From the NCBI GenBank assembly GCA_013360285.1, contig JABWCM010000010.1:1-49526 (forward strand): DNA of 49,526 nucleotides, written 5' to 3'. Positions 7,833 through 16,774 of the stretch are shown piece by piece; positions within the stretch are counted from its first letter, which is position 1; every line of letters begins with the position of its first letter. A program made the position numbers and the translations under genes. The notes below the pieces were generated by a model that did not search any database, had not been told where the DNA came from, and saw nothing but the letters and a program-made list of their open reading frames with translations. This DNA comes from Myxococcales bacterium (GTDB lineage: Bacteria; Myxococcota_A; UBA9042; JABWCM01).

Positions 7833-8759
7833 ATGTCAATGCACTGTGGCCGCGTATTGATACGAAACAAGGTGTACGATTGGCATCCGACAATAAACAA
7901 CTCACGTGACAAAACGCCAACGGTGACCGTTTGGCTTGGGGTTCTGGCTGTAAGTACGTTCTTCACGGCGTGCGAGGACAATCGGACCTTCCCCACGATC
8001 GCAGGATACACAGCACCTGTGGCACAACCACTTCAATGTGTACCTAATCTGGACGGGGTGATTGAGGCAACAGAACTGCAAGCAGCAATCGGAGTACCGG
8101 TATCTTACTTGGTTTCGGCGGCCGAGCAGATACAACCTATTGACACTAAAGGACTTGTAACTTCTGACGGCAAACGCATCTGGGATTGGTCCGCGGACCG
8201 TGCCACAGACCAAATCGCCACGTTGTCTGCCGAAGTAATGGGGCAAAGGTGGTTTGCCGATGAATTCCCGAACGGCGCTTTTATTGTGCCGTTTGATGCA
8301 GGAGCGACCGTCGAGTCGGTGTATCAACACAACGCTGACGGTTTGTGGTTACTCGGGGTTGCAAGCTCGAAGGAGAACCCACCCGAAGGAAAAACGTTGT
8401 TGATATACGACAAACCGATCGCTCTGTTTCAATTTCCACTCGAAGTAGGGAAAAACTGGGTAAGCTCGGCGAATATCAAAAACGGGGTACTTCGTGGTTT
8501 ACCCTATGCCGGCAAAGACATTTACGAGGTATCAGTGGATGCTTCCGGGGAGCTGTTGTTGCCGGACATCGCATTTTCGCAGGCACTGAGGGTAAAGACG
8601 CGGGTAGTTGTACAACCCGCCGTGGGTCAGGCGCAAGAAAGGCGCCAAGTCTCGTTTGTGTTTGAATGTTTCGGAGAAGTAGCTCGTGCTGTCAGTGAAA
8701 ACGGGGCGCAGGAAGACTTGTTTTCCAACGCTACCGAGGTGCGCCGGCTAGGCCTCTGA
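7833..8759 (+). CDS. Lipoprotein, paralogue of the gene at 4142
   Basis: This 308-residue protein has a signal segment (about 31-46) ending at Cys47 in FFTACED, a fair lipobox. It aligns with the protein at 4142 along most of its length: an EF-hand-like loop PNLDGVIEATE, then KRIWDW, WFADEFP, YDKPIALFQFP, VDASGEL, ECFGEVA and the end EVRRL. It lacks the first protein's Cys module and Ser/Thr linker. The function is unknown. GGAGG lies eight bases before the ATG. It is 39 bases after the barrel gene, so it probably closes the same operon. A PAL-4 repeat begins one base after its TGA. Confidence 0.75.
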   Translation: MSMHCGRVLIRNKVYDWHPTINNSRDKTPTVTVWLGVLAVSTFFTACEDNRTFPTIAGYTAPVAQPLQCVPNLDGVIEATELQAAIGVPVSYLVSAAEQIQPIDTKGLVTSDGKRIWDWSADRATDQIATLSAEVMGQRWFADEFPNGAFIVPFDAGATVESVYQHNADGLWLLGVASSKENPPEGKTLLIYDKPIALFQFPLEVGKNWVSSANIKNGVLRGLPYAGKDIYEVSVDASGELLLPDIAFSQALRVKTRVVVQPAVGQAQERRQVSFVFECFGEVARAVSENGAQEDLFSNATEVRRLGL

Positions 8760-8925
8760 GAGGGTCAGCGGAAATAGATAAATGAACCCTGATTGGCTAA
8801 TTTAGGCTGCCTTGGCCATGCCCGTCGGTGCGGCATATGCTCGATATAGCCTCAGTCGGGTCCCGGCCAAATCAGCGCTAAGTTAGCTTTCTCAGAGTCA
8901 CTTTCTCGGCTTAAAGCTGACCCTC
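8760..8925. repeat. PAL-4 palindromic repeat abutting a stop codon
   Basis: The ends are GAGGGTCAGC and GCTGACCCTC, a perfect 10-base inverted pair. The core reads GCATATGCTCGATATAGCCTC, a diverged form of the shared hairpin. The right half aligns with 1-76. It starts one base after the stop of the lipoprotein gene, so any transcript reading through would fold here. The 143 bases after it are AT-rich before the PhaE-like gene and probably hold its promoter, though I see no clear -35/-10 pair. Confidence 0.82.
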
Positions 8926-9068
8926 CTTGGCTATGACCGCCAAACTACACTCACGTTGGTGTCGTGCTCCCGTCGACACGCTAAACTACGAAAGGTATGG
9001 CGGAAATCTGAACAATGTGTGATTTCTTAATTTACGCCTTATGTTAGGAAGGCGGTATTGGAGGAGAA

Positions 9069-9383
9069 ATGAACTCGCCACTGTGGGATACATGGAAGAA
9101 ATCGTTTGATGTGTGGGAAGGAAACACCGCGGAATACTTAGAGAAAGTACTGCGAAACCCGCTCATCCTACAACCGAGCGGCAAGCTGTTGGGTGCGACC
9201 ATGCGCGCAAAAGCGACCGCTGACCGGCTTGCAGCAACCTGGTGGGGCTTCGTTGGGTTATCTACAAAACGCGACCAGGAAAGAGAGTTACACAAACTAA
9301 ATCAACTCGAGTCCAAATTACTTGATTTGGAAGAGAAAATCGCAGAAATCGAACAATTGTTGCAAAAAAATAGGCAGAAATAA
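9069..9383 (+). CDS. PhaE-like / PHA synthase accessory coiled-coil protein
   Basis: This 104-residue protein has no signal peptide. The first part (FDVWEGNTAEYLEKVLRNP) leads into an amphipathic stretch with ATWWGFVGLST. The C-terminal third is a clear coiled coil (LHKLNQLESKLLDLEEKIAEIEQ broken at heptads, about 74-98). PhaE and PhaR-subunit proteins of class III/IV PHA synthases end with a conserved threonine-rich turn followed by such a coiled coil, which is what LSTKRDQERELHKL resembles. A PHA role fits the phaC on the other side of the lipoprotein operon. The start is secured by GGAGGAGAA directly before the ATG. A short phasin is the alternative. Confidence in the exact role is moderate. 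Confidence 0.6.
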   Translation: MNSPLWDTWKKSFDVWEGNTAEYLEKVLRNPLILQPSGKLLGATMRAKATADRLAATWWGFVGLSTKRDQERELHKLNQLESKLLDLEEKIAEIEQLLQKNRQK

Positions 9384-9436
9384 CAGCCCCAAGCTGGGCA
9401 CAATGAGCGATAGCGTCCCACATTCTGAACACTCTC

Positions 9437-9600
9437 AGGGGGTCAGCGGAAGCAAGGATGTGTCCTTGGTCGAGGCGATTTTGAGTCGGATGATCCGGGG
9501 CCGGACCGCGAAATATCGGGAATATTCCGCAGGGATGGGACTGGACAAACCTCCCAAAAAGCCGCCGTTCCAGGGACACTTATCTATCTCCGCAGACCCT
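9437..9600. repeat. PAL-4 palindromic repeat, inverted copy
   Basis: It aligns with the reverse complement of 885-1045 from GAGTCGGATGATCCGGGGCC through CAGGGAC. The ends are GGGGTCAGCGG and CGCAGACCC, less perfect than in other copies. The core is AAATATCGGGAATATT. The left arm has diverged (AAGGATGTGTCCTT is a local hairpin not seen in the other copy). Confidence 0.8.
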
Positions 9601-9605
9601 ATCAC

Positions 9606-9700
9606 AAAGGGTGTGTGGAAAAAATTGGGTGGGTTACGCGATCCATTGGCCTACTAAACGGGCCGCGGCTCAGTCGGCTCATCCTGACTGAGCGTACCAA
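9606..9700. repeat. PAL-3 half copy
   Basis: AAGGGTGTGTGGAAAAAATT followed by GGTTACGCGATCCATTGGCC matches the left arm and left interior of PAL-3 (3157-3331 has ACACGAGCCATTGGCCTATT). The right arm is missing and a PAL-1 starts ten bases later. It is therefore a truncated element. Confidence 0.65.
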
Positions 9701-9709
9701 TGAGTACAC

Positions 9710-9876
9710 TTAGGTGTGTGGTGTTTTTAGATGAAATTTTTGTCATGGCCGTATTTTGCCGCCTCGCCCGCAAAAATCCCTGCGCCATATTCCCGATATG
9801 ACTCAGGATTTTTTCGGACGATTCGGCGAAAATTCCGCTTGCCAAAAATTCCCCCCAAAAAACACCACACACCTAG
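9710..9876. repeat. PAL-1 palindromic repeat
   Basis: The ends are TTAGGTGTGTGGTGTTTTT and its complement ending in ACACCTAG. The core is in consensus form at about 9778-9807: CCTG, CGC, CATATTCCCGATATG, ACT, CAGG. TA lies at both ends. The 162 bases from here to the acyl-CoA synthetase start hold no separate gene that I can support. Three elements (PAL-4, half PAL-3, PAL-1) follow each other from 9437 to 9876. Confidence 0.87.
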
Positions 9877-10038
9877 GTGGGCCTTTGGGCGTCCCTGCCG
9901 ACTCGCAACAACCGCAGTGTCGCGCGCTTCCATTTTTTCCCGAATACCGTCTTTGCAGAGAACAAACGATTTTATCTTTGGCAACAGCGCCAGGCGGCGG
10001 TAACTTCACCGCCTACACTAACAACAAGGGGCTTCTTT

Positions 10039-11856
10039 ATGGACCCAACTCCGTTTTTGGAACCCACTATTCCAGTAAAGGCGATATTTAACCGCCTCGA
10101 AAAAATGTCCGAAACAACTACAGCGCGTACGATTTGGCATCCGTCGCCGCTGAGAACCACTACGCACAAAGAAATTTCGAGAACTTCTCTCCCTAATGAC
10201 CCCGAAAACACCCCACGTTTTTTTGTGCAAGGACAAGACGGCAGTTGGCAGCCCATTAGTTGGGAGCGATACGGCTCGGAAATTCAATGCCTTACCGAAT
10301 TTCTGGTTTCCAGGGGCCTTGAGCCCGCAGAAAGGGCCTGCATTTTCGCACCCAATCGTGTTGAATGGGCCACCGCAGCAATGGCGATTCAGGCTGCCGG
10401 CGGTGTCATCGTGCCCATTTATGGCAGTTGTACTTCGGAACAAGCCGGATACGTCATTGAACACAGCGATGCCACAACGATATTTGTCGATAGCGTGCCC
10501 CTCCTTCTGCGTTTATTTGCAGTGTGGCGTAAGCTCGAAAACGTACGCACAATTGTCGTGTTGGACTCAAATCTTGACGTCGTTGATATCGCACACCACG
10601 CTGGGGAAGCCGGTATCGACATTCCGCCACCGTCGTGGCTAAGTGAACGGTTTGTTCGTTATTCCACGGCATTGTCCGTCGGCAAACAACATTTTGACGC
10701 CGACCGAGACCGTTTTTCTGCAAGAATTGAGTCGATCGGCCTCGAACATACAGGGATGATGCTCTACACAAGCGGCACATCGGGACCACCCAAGGGGGTT
10801 CCCTTGACCCACGCCAACGTGGCCGCGAACGGACACGACTGGTTGGTGTGTAATGCGCCGTTATTGGAGGAAGGTTATGTCGACCTCCTTTGGCTACCCA
10901 TGAGCCATATCTTTGGATTCGGGGCCATCGCGATCGGGAATACCCTTGGATTCACCACTTATCTTACTGATCCAAGCAGCGCGTTGTCTCTATTGCCTAC
11001 TGTACGTCCTCATGTGTTCATGAGTGTTCCGGCGTACTGGGAGAAACTCGCCACTATGGCGACGCGACACTCAGAACCCACCCAGGCTTTGGCGGCGTTG
11101 ACAGGCGGCCGACTCCGGTTCTGCTTGTCCGGCGGGGCGGGATTAAAACGGGAAGTAAAAGAGCTTTTCCACGGCGCAGGTTTATTGTTAGTGGAAGGTT
11201 ACGGCTTGACCGAAGCATCCCCCACGCTGACATTGAATCGACCCGACGCTTTTCGATTTGATTCCGTGGGAAAACCACTGCCATCGGTTGAGCTTCGGCT
11301 GGCCGAGGACGGTGAGATCCTGGCACGTGGACCGAACGTATTTGCGGGTTATCACAAGGATCCCGACGCCACCAAAGCTGCATTCACTCCCGATGGCTGG
11401 CTGAAAACCGGTGATATCGGGCGATTTACCGATGATGGGTTCCTGCAGATTGTCGATCGCAAAAAGGACATTCTTGTAACCTCCGGTGGAAAAAATATTC
11501 CTCCGGCAAATATTGAACTCATGTTTCAAAATGACGCCGTCATCCGGTTTGCGGTTGTTTATGGCGACGGAAAAAGCTATTTGGTTCTGGGTGTTTGGAT
11601 CGACCAAGACGCGATGTCCGCCCAACTAAAACAGATGGCGTTGCCGGACAACGCGGAGTCGCGGGACAAGATTATTCAGGAGCGCATTGACAGGGTTAAT
11701 GTCCAATTGGCACGCCACGAGACGATTAAAAAGTTCAAGATTATGCAGCCGGACCTCACTGCAGAATCCGGTTTCATTACACCAACGTTGAAGATTAAGC
11801 GAAAACAAATATACGACGCTTTTCGTAAGCAATTTGAGGAGTTGTACGGCGGATGA
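10039..11856 (+). CDS. Long-chain acyl-CoA synthetase (AMP-binding family)
   Basis: The enzyme activates a carboxylate with ATP, giving acyl-AMP and then acyl-CoA. Motifs: the P-loop YTSGTSGPPKG (243-253), LPMSHIFG, GYGLTEASPT (387-396), KTGDIGRF (about 456) and DRKKD (473-477) with GGKNIPP. The catalytic lysine is in PTLKIKR (Lys585). The 606-residue length and the split C-terminal part fit the long-chain (FadD15-like) group. The ATG at 10039 has AAGGGG nine bases upstream; the frame is open further upstream but without a ribosome site. It opens a chain of four genes, each starting in the stop of the one before (ATGA). Chain length preference cannot be read; supplying acyl-CoA for lipids or PHA is plausible. 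Confidence 0.85.
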   Translation: MDPTPFLEPTIPVKAIFNRLEKMSETTTARTIWHPSPLRTTTHKEISRTSLPNDPENTPRFFVQGQDGSWQPISWERYGSEIQCLTEFLVSRGLEPAERACIFAPNRVEWATAAMAIQAAGGVIVPIYGSCTSEQAGYVIEHSDATTIFVDSVPLLLRLFAVWRKLENVRTIVVLDSNLDVVDIAHHAGEAGIDIPPPSWLSERFVRYSTALSVGKQHFDADRDRFSARIESIGLEHTGMMLYTSGTSGPPKGVPLTHANVAANGHDWLVCNAPLLEEGYVDLLWLPMSHIFGFGAIAIGNTLGFTTYLTDPSSALSLLPTVRPHVFMSVPAYWEKLATMATRHSEPTQALAALTGGRLRFCLSGGAGLKREVKELFHGAGLLLVEGYGLTEASPTLTLNRPDAFRFDSVGKPLPSVELRLAEDGEILARGPNVFAGYHKDPDATKAAFTPDGWLKTGDIGRFTDDGFLQIVDRKKDILVTSGGKNIPPANIELMFQNDAVIRFAVVYGDGKSYLVLGVWIDQDAMSAQLKQMALPDNAESRDKIIQERIDRVNVQLARHETIKKFKIMQPDLTAESGFITPTLKIKRKQIYDAFRKQFEELYGG

Positions 11857-12788
11857 AAGTGTATCGCTCCTACGAAGAACTACCTTGTGGGACCATTCAC
11901 ACAGCGGTAACGTTTGGTAATTTTGACGGCGTTCATCTTGGCCATCAGCGAGTGTTGTCGCAGCTTTTAGATGTCGCCAACCAACACAACGTCATCCCCG
12001 CATTGGTCACCTTTGATCCCCACCCGCTTACCGTTATTGCCCCTGAACGAGTCCCGCGTTCTTTATTGATACTGGAAGAGCGGCTCTCTTTTCTTCGACA
12101 TTATGGGGCACAAATCGTCGTTGTTCTTCCTTTCGACCAACAACTTGCGCAATGTTCAGCGGAGGAGTTTGTCAAATCCATTTTGGTTGATGGTCTGGGG
12201 GCACGGGTGGTTCTGCTTGGTCCTGATGCGCGTTTCGGTGCGGGACGACGTGGGGATGCATCCCTACTCAATACGCTGGGAGCGTCGTACGGATTTATCA
12301 ACGTTGGGATTGCATCCTTGGAGTTGTACGGTGAAACAATCTCATCATCACGGATACGTCGATTAGTCAGCGCGGGGGAAGTAGAGCACGCCGCACGACT
12401 GTTGGGTCGACCCCATCGAGTCCCCGGGAAGGTGGTCGAAGGGGACAAACGGGGTCGTATGATCGGATTTCCAACGGCGAATGTGGCCCCCCCACCGCAG
12501 GTGCTTATCCCCGCTCATGGTGTTTATGCAGGGATGTTGGAATTCGACGGGCAAAGACATCTTTGCGCGGTGAACGTCGGTGTTCGTCCAACGTTTGAGG
12601 ATCATCGAGCGACAATCGAGGCACATGTACTTGATTTTTCGAAGGATTTGTACGGATCCAATGTAGTGGTCGAGTTCATCTATCGTATTCGTGGCGAGCG
12701 CAAATTTTCTTCCGTGGAGGCGCTTGTGGCTCAAATCGCGAACGATTGTGCAAAGGTACGCCGGCTGTTCACCGAAAACCCACCATGA
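11853..12788 (+). CDS. ribF: Bifunctional riboflavin kinase / FAD synthetase RibF
   Basis: RibF converts riboflavin to FMN and then FAD with two ATP. The N-terminal adenylyltransferase domain shows TFGNFDGVHLGH (20-31), with the HxGH nucleotide-binding signature, then FDPHP and GPDARFG. The linker SSSRIRRLVSAGEVEHA and the kinase domain (GKVVEGDKRGR, then GFPTANV, about 190-212) follow, with ERKFSSVEAL near the end. The 311-residue length is typical. The start overlaps the previous stop as ATGA. No FMN riboswitch is expected or seen, as the gene is internal to an operon. Confidence 0.93.
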   Translation: MKVYRSYEELPCGTIHTAVTFGNFDGVHLGHQRVLSQLLDVANQHNVIPALVTFDPHPLTVIAPERVPRSLLILEERLSFLRHYGAQIVVVLPFDQQLAQCSAEEFVKSILVDGLGARVVLLGPDARFGAGRRGDASLLNTLGASYGFINVGIASLELYGETISSSRIRRLVSAGEVEHAARLLGRPHRVPGKVVEGDKRGRMIGFPTANVAPPPQVLIPAHGVYAGMLEFDGQRHLCAVNVGVRPTFEDHRATIEAHVLDFSKDLYGSNVVVEFIYRIRGERKFSSVEALVAQIANDCAKVRRLFTENPP

Positions 12789-13702
12789 ATCCTTTCATGA
12801 ACCATTTGGCCATTGACGCACAAACACGGATTGTCGCTCTGCTGGGCTCTCCCGTACACCACAGCCTTTCTCCCGCCATGCACAACGCGGCATTTTCCGC
12901 GCTGAATCTCAATTGGCGATACGTTGTACTCCCGGTAAGCGAAGATGGCCTACGCTCCGCAATCGAATTATGTCGCGATGGCGCCATTGCAGGGCTAAAT
13001 ATAACAGCCCCGTACAAGAACCTGGCTACAACGCTGATAGATGTGTTGGACACAACGGCAATCTCATCCGGTACTGTTAATACAATAACATGTCACGATG
13101 GTAATTTAACAGGACACAACACAGATAGCCAAGGATTTTGGCATAGTGTCACAGAAACAAGCCAGATCTTTGACTGGACCGGTCGTCGCGCACTGGTTAT
13201 CGGCGCTGGGGGGGTCTCCAGAGCTATCTGTAGCGCATTGGCCGGTGCCGGACTGGCACACATACACGTTGCCGCCAGAAACCCGGATTCAGCGAACAAG
13301 ACGGTAAACCATTTTCAACCATATTATGATACAATACGGTGGAGTACCGGTGGGCTGAACCAGATTCCATTCTCCGATGAGCCGTTTGATCTGATCGTCA
13401 ACGCCACTTCCGCGGGTAACGGCACCCTACCCGGCACAGTAGAATACGCCCACTACAGCGAATGGTTCGCAAAGCTTGTTTATGCTGTAGTGCGGCCAAT
13501 GACCTGGTTTGTGGACACCATCTACCGTCCGTCTCCTACACCTTTTTGCGACGCGGCACAGCGTTATGGATCGCATTGGATGACGGGACTTGGGATGTTA
13601 TTGTGGCAAGGGTGCCTTGCCTTTGAACTCTGGACAGCCCAGACAGCACCAAGTTGCGTAATGCGCCAAGCACTGACGGAGGCAATAACAATCCAGCCAT
13701 GA
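12785..13702 (+). CDS. aroE: Shikimate dehydrogenase AroE
   Basis: AroE reduces 3-dehydroshikimate with NADPH in the shikimate pathway. Seen: the substrate site SLSPAMHN (27-34), NITAPYK with the catalytic Lys78, NTDSQGF with Asp114, the Rossmann glycine loop GAGGVSRA (140-147), NATSAG and the closing GLGMLLWQG. The protein is 305 residues, slightly long for the family because of a few extra loops. The start is inside the ribF stop (ATGA), with no strong ribosome site, so translation is probably coupled. Its product pathway also feeds chorismate to the convergent pabB. Confidence 0.92.
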   Translation: MNPFMNHLAIDAQTRIVALLGSPVHHSLSPAMHNAAFSALNLNWRYVVLPVSEDGLRSAIELCRDGAIAGLNITAPYKNLATTLIDVLDTTAISSGTVNTITCHDGNLTGHNTDSQGFWHSVTETSQIFDWTGRRALVIGAGGVSRAICSALAGAGLAHIHVAARNPDSANKTVNHFQPYYDTIRWSTGGLNQIPFSDEPFDLIVNATSAGNGTLPGTVEYAHYSEWFAKLVYAVVRPMTWFVDTIYRPSPTPFCDAAQRYGSHWMTGLGMLLWQGCLAFELWTAQTAPSCVMRQALTEAITIQP

Positions 13703-14880
13703 ACCCGCCTACGCAACACAACCGGCCGCAACTACCGGACCATTTTCCCAACGGCCAAATGCCGAAATGGAATGCGCCGTTGCTCAACATTGCGTTGGTG
13801 ATTGGGATTGGAGTACTCAGTACGGTCATACTCAGTTCAACAGCATCTGTTCTACAACCCTTTGCGATATCCGTTTTCTTTGTATATCTCGTTTTTCCGC
13901 TTGTAAGAATACTGAGTCGTCACCGATGCCCCAAATTAGTCGCGTATATCATCGCAACCACTACTTTTTTTATTGCGTTGTATGTACTCGGATACATGAT
14001 GGCCCTTAACCTTCAGACATTTGTAGAACAGATACCTATGTACGCTGTGAAAATAAATGCAGCGTTTGCTTATTTAGAACAAATTAGTGAACGCTGGGGT
14101 GTGCTTGACAGTGGCGAAACATTAACGTTTCGAGATCTAGTCATGGCGCTTCCGGAGGGGGCATTGGCGAACTGGATCGGTGACAGCACTACGTCGTTTA
14201 TGAATTTCGCCGGAAATTTGGTCCTAATCGCCTTTTTTATGCTGTTCATTTTACTTGAGGTGGAACGTTTGCCTGAACGAATCCAACTTGCTTACGGGCT
14301 CACACGAGCACGGGTAGTCACGGATCTGATACAAGACATCAACAAAAGCGTAGAGCAGTACATTATCTTGAAGGTCGTTGTCAGCCTGGTCACTGCGGTG
14401 TTGTCCATCATCGTCATGGCGTCATTTGGCCTCAACCTATTCTTTCTGTGGGGAGTCTTGGTATTCGTACTAAATTTTATTCCTTACTTTGGATCAATTG
14501 TCGCAACAGTGCTCCCCACGCTTATGGCCTTGTTACAATTTGATTCTGGCTGGTCGGCGCTGGGACTGGGTGCGTTGTTGACCCTGTTGCAAAATGGAAT
14601 CGGAAATGTGCTCGAACCGGCATGGCAAGGGCGAAACCTAAACCTAAGCCCACTGCTCATTCTGGTTGCATTGACTTTCTGGGGCTGGTTATGGGGAGTG
14701 GTCGGAATGTTGCTCGCTGTTCCTATTATGGTCAGTATTCGTATCGTTTTCGAGCATTTCCCAACACTGCGGCCGTACGCGATTCTCATGAGTAATGCGA
14801 GCGGACTCGACAACGCCGAACACAAACGCATTGAAGAGCTTCAACAAAAAGACCAACGGCGCCGTTTCACCCGTGAGTAA
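13699..14880 (+). CDS. AI-2E / UPF0118 family permease
   Basis: This 393-residue inner-membrane protein has about eight hydrophobic segments: two near the start (about 30-75), one near 90-110, a pair near 175-200 and a dense C-terminal block from 250 to 365. NFIPYFGSIVATVLP and QGRNLNLSPLLIL followed by GWLWGVVGMLLAVP are typical of the UPF0118 (AI-2E transporter/TqsA-like) family. Substrates of this family vary, and ion/H+ antiport has been shown for some members. The C-terminus is charged and cytoplasmic. The start is the ATG overlapping the aroE stop. Its 3' end overlaps pabB by 14 bases tail to tail. Confidence 0.85.
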   Translation: MNPPTQHNRPQLPDHFPNGQMPKWNAPLLNIALVIGIGVLSTVILSSTASVLQPFAISVFFVYLVFPLVRILSRHRCPKLVAYIIATTTFFIALYVLGYMMALNLQTFVEQIPMYAVKINAAFAYLEQISERWGVLDSGETLTFRDLVMALPEGALANWIGDSTTSFMNFAGNLVLIAFFMLFILLEVERLPERIQLAYGLTRARVVTDLIQDINKSVEQYIILKVVVSLVTAVLSIIVMASFGLNLFFLWGVLVFVLNFIPYFGSIVATVLPTLMALLQFDSGWSALGLGALLTLLQNGIGNVLEPAWQGRNLNLSPLLILVALTFWGWLWGVVGMLLAVPIMVSIRIVFEHFPTLRPYAILMSNASGLDNAEHKRIEELQQKDQRRRFTRE

Positions 14881-16357
14881 GGGAATGAAGAACACGTTGC
14901 CAATTCCTAATCTTGAGCCACGTTTCAGCATTTTCGCCCTCCGGCGTGCTGTCTGAGACGATCCCCCCGCCGGACAAAATATGTATTGTTTGGTTTGTTA
15001 ACCAAGCGGTACGAATTGGTATATTAAGACATCCTCCACCCCGAGCATCTACATAACCAAGTGCCCCGCAATACACTCCCCTACGCTCGCATTCGATCTC
15101 CGCGATAATTTCGCAGGCGCGAACTTTCGGAGCTCCAGTCACGCTACCTCCCGGAAAAACCGCAGTCAGCAAACTCCCCAAAGTAATTCCATCCCGTAAT
15201 TGACCACGGATTTCCGAAATCAGGTGATGCAGTCCTGCGAAGGTGTGCACCGAGCATAAGTCAGGCACAGCCACGGTGCCGTACTCAGCAACTCGACCCA
15301 GGTCATTGCGGAGCAAATCCACAATCATCACGTGTTCGGCCCGCTCTTTTGGGTCTGCCAGCAAACGTGCCTTCAAAAGCGCGTCTTCTGCATCGGATGC
15401 TCCCCGCCGTATGGTCCCTTTGATTGGAAAGCAGCGTACCACGCCGTTCTCATACCAGCGCACCAGGCACTCCGGTGAAACGCTCACAACCGTGGCGTTT
15501 TCACATTCCATGTATGCCGCATATGGAGCGGAACTCAATGTTTGAATCGCGGCAAACAGCGTAACGGGATCTTTCTCATCTTTCACGCCGGCGGAAAAAC
15601 GTCTGGCAATATTCACCTGATAGGTGTCGCCGGCGCGGATATACTCCAAAACCCGCTCCACGCGGCGCTGGTGTTGCGTATCAACCTGCACCGGACTTAG
15701 GTCGTCTGCCAACCGAAACGCACCGGCACCCACGTGGTAATCTGAATCATAGGCCCACTCCAACGCGTCCATGGAGTCCCGTTGGGTGCCAAAGATGTAT
15801 ACCCGATGTGTAATACGATCACCGACAATAACCGCGGGATATCGAGCCCAAAACAGCTCCGGTGCATCAAGAGGATTATTTACGGCACGAGGAATCGAAT
15901 CACATAACGAACCGAACTCATAACTTAAAAACCCAACCACGATCGGCACCGGAACTTCCGGTGGCAGAAAATCTGTCCCAGAGGTAGACTTGGCCGCAAA
16001 TTCGCTCAACTGCTCAAGACGGGTTTGAGGGCGCCATTCTCGAGCGGAGAGATCATTGCCGCTGCCGTTCGGCAACGTAGCCGGCGAAGGCAAATCGAAG
16101 CCTGAACTCGCGGGTTGCCCTTGGAAACCCTCACATCGGCTGAATTGCGGCATAGCGTGAGCACAGTCAGACCCCCCTAGTGTGGCTATAGGTTTGACTC
16201 CCATTGCCCAAAATCGTCGGTGTTCGTCGGGAGCACTTAGTCCGCTATCTAGCCAAAAACCGTACGGTCCAAGCCGCTGCACACGCCTGAATACCGACTC
16301 AAGTACCTCCGGCGAGCGGCCTTTTTTTCTACGAACCCACATGTGCCGTATACCCAT
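14867..16357 (-). CDS. pabB: Aminodeoxychorismate synthase component I PabB
   Basis: PabB converts chorismate and ammonia (from a PabA partner) to 4-amino-4-deoxychorismate for folate. Seen: GDTYQVNIARRF (243-254), SPECLVR (294-300), PIKGT (311-315), EHVMIVDLLRNDLGRV (341-356) and GGSVTGAPK near 410. The lysine of PIKGT marks PabB rather than anthranilate synthase TrpE. The 496-residue length is near normal. pabA and pabC are not nearby. The ATG at 16357 has only a weak GGGG upstream; the second ATG five codons later is possible. A PAL-1 element lies 50 bases upstream. Confidence 0.88.
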   Translation of the reverse strand: MGIRHMWVRRKKGRSPEVLESVFRRVQRLGPYGFWLDSGLSAPDEHRRFWAMGVKPIATLGGSDCAHAMPQFSRCEGFQGQPASSGFDLPSPATLPNGSGNDLSAREWRPQTRLEQLSEFAAKSTSGTDFLPPEVPVPIVVGFLSYEFGSLCDSIPRAVNNPLDAPELFWARYPAVIVGDRITHRVYIFGTQRDSMDALEWAYDSDYHVGAGAFRLADDLSPVQVDTQHQRRVERVLEYIRAGDTYQVNIARRFSAGVKDEKDPVTLFAAIQTLSSAPYAAYMECENATVVSVSPECLVRWYENGVVRCFPIKGTIRRGASDAEDALLKARLLADPKERAEHVMIVDLLRNDLGRVAEYGTVAVPDLCSVHTFAGLHHLISEIRGQLRDGITLGSLLTAVFPGGSVTGAPKVRACEIIAEIECERRGVYCGALGYVDARGGGCLNIPIRTAWLTNQTIHILSGGGIVSDSTPEGENAETWLKIRNWQRVLHSLTHG

Positions 16358-16406
16358 CCCCAGGTGAGGCCTTGCCTTTCACAACTATAGGTGACGTCGA
16401 TTACGT

Positions 16407-16571
16407 TAGGTGGCTGGTGTTTTTTAGAGTAATTTTTGGCCAGCCGAATTTGAGTCGAACCGTCCGAAAAAGTCCCTGCGGCATATTCCCGATATTCCTC
16501 AGGTTTTTTGGGGGCGATCCGGCTCAAATCCGGCTGGATCATGAAAGCCCCTATTTGACACCAGCCACCTA
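16407..16571. repeat. PAL-1 repeat with GGTGGCTGG-type arms
   Basis: The arms TAGGTGGCTGGTGT and ACACCAGCCACCTA are perfectly inverted but differ from the GTGTGTGG arms of other copies at matching positions on both sides. The inner arms (GGCCAGCCGAATTTGAGTCG and CGGCTCAAATCCGGCTGG) are more symmetrical than elsewhere. The core is GGCATATTCCCGATATTCC between CCTG and CAGG. It is the best copy for seeing that the whole element is one long hairpin. Confidence 0.87.
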
Positions 16572-16572
16572 G

Positions 16573-16610
16573 CGGAGCGGCAGTCGCAGTCCGGATCTTG
16601 TGAGGAATCT
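16573..16610 (+). repeat. PAL-2 right-end fragment
   Basis: CGGAGCGGCAGTCGCAGTCC and then CTTGTGAGGAATCTGG align with the right end of PAL-2. The fragment touches the PAL-1 boundary, as if PAL-1 had inserted into a PAL-2 whose left part was later lost. The 164 bases from here to the pspA-like stop hold nothing I can name. Confidence 0.5.
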
Positions 16611-16774
16611 GGGTTAGGAATATCAACGTGAGTGTCAAAAACCAGCGGTGTTTGCTTGCTGTGATTGCCCGGCAAAAATAGGGCCGTGCTCGAAAATCCA
16701 CACGCAGAACTCGCGAATAATGCGGTCATCTCCCAACGACCGCCGGCGCGCAACGCAGGTTTGGACATCTTAAT

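Noticed and set aside
9322..9657. A 111-codon frame overlapping the end of the PhaE-like gene
   Set aside because: It runs through the end of a gene in another frame and then through PAL-4, and has no features of its own.
11853..11900. An FMN riboswitch upstream of ribF
   Set aside because: ribF starts inside the stop codon of the upstream gene, leaving no leader in which a riboswitch could lie.
14867..16357. Anthranilate synthase TrpE as an alternative to PabB
   Set aside because: The lysine in PIKGT at 311-315 is the PabB form, and no trp genes are nearby.
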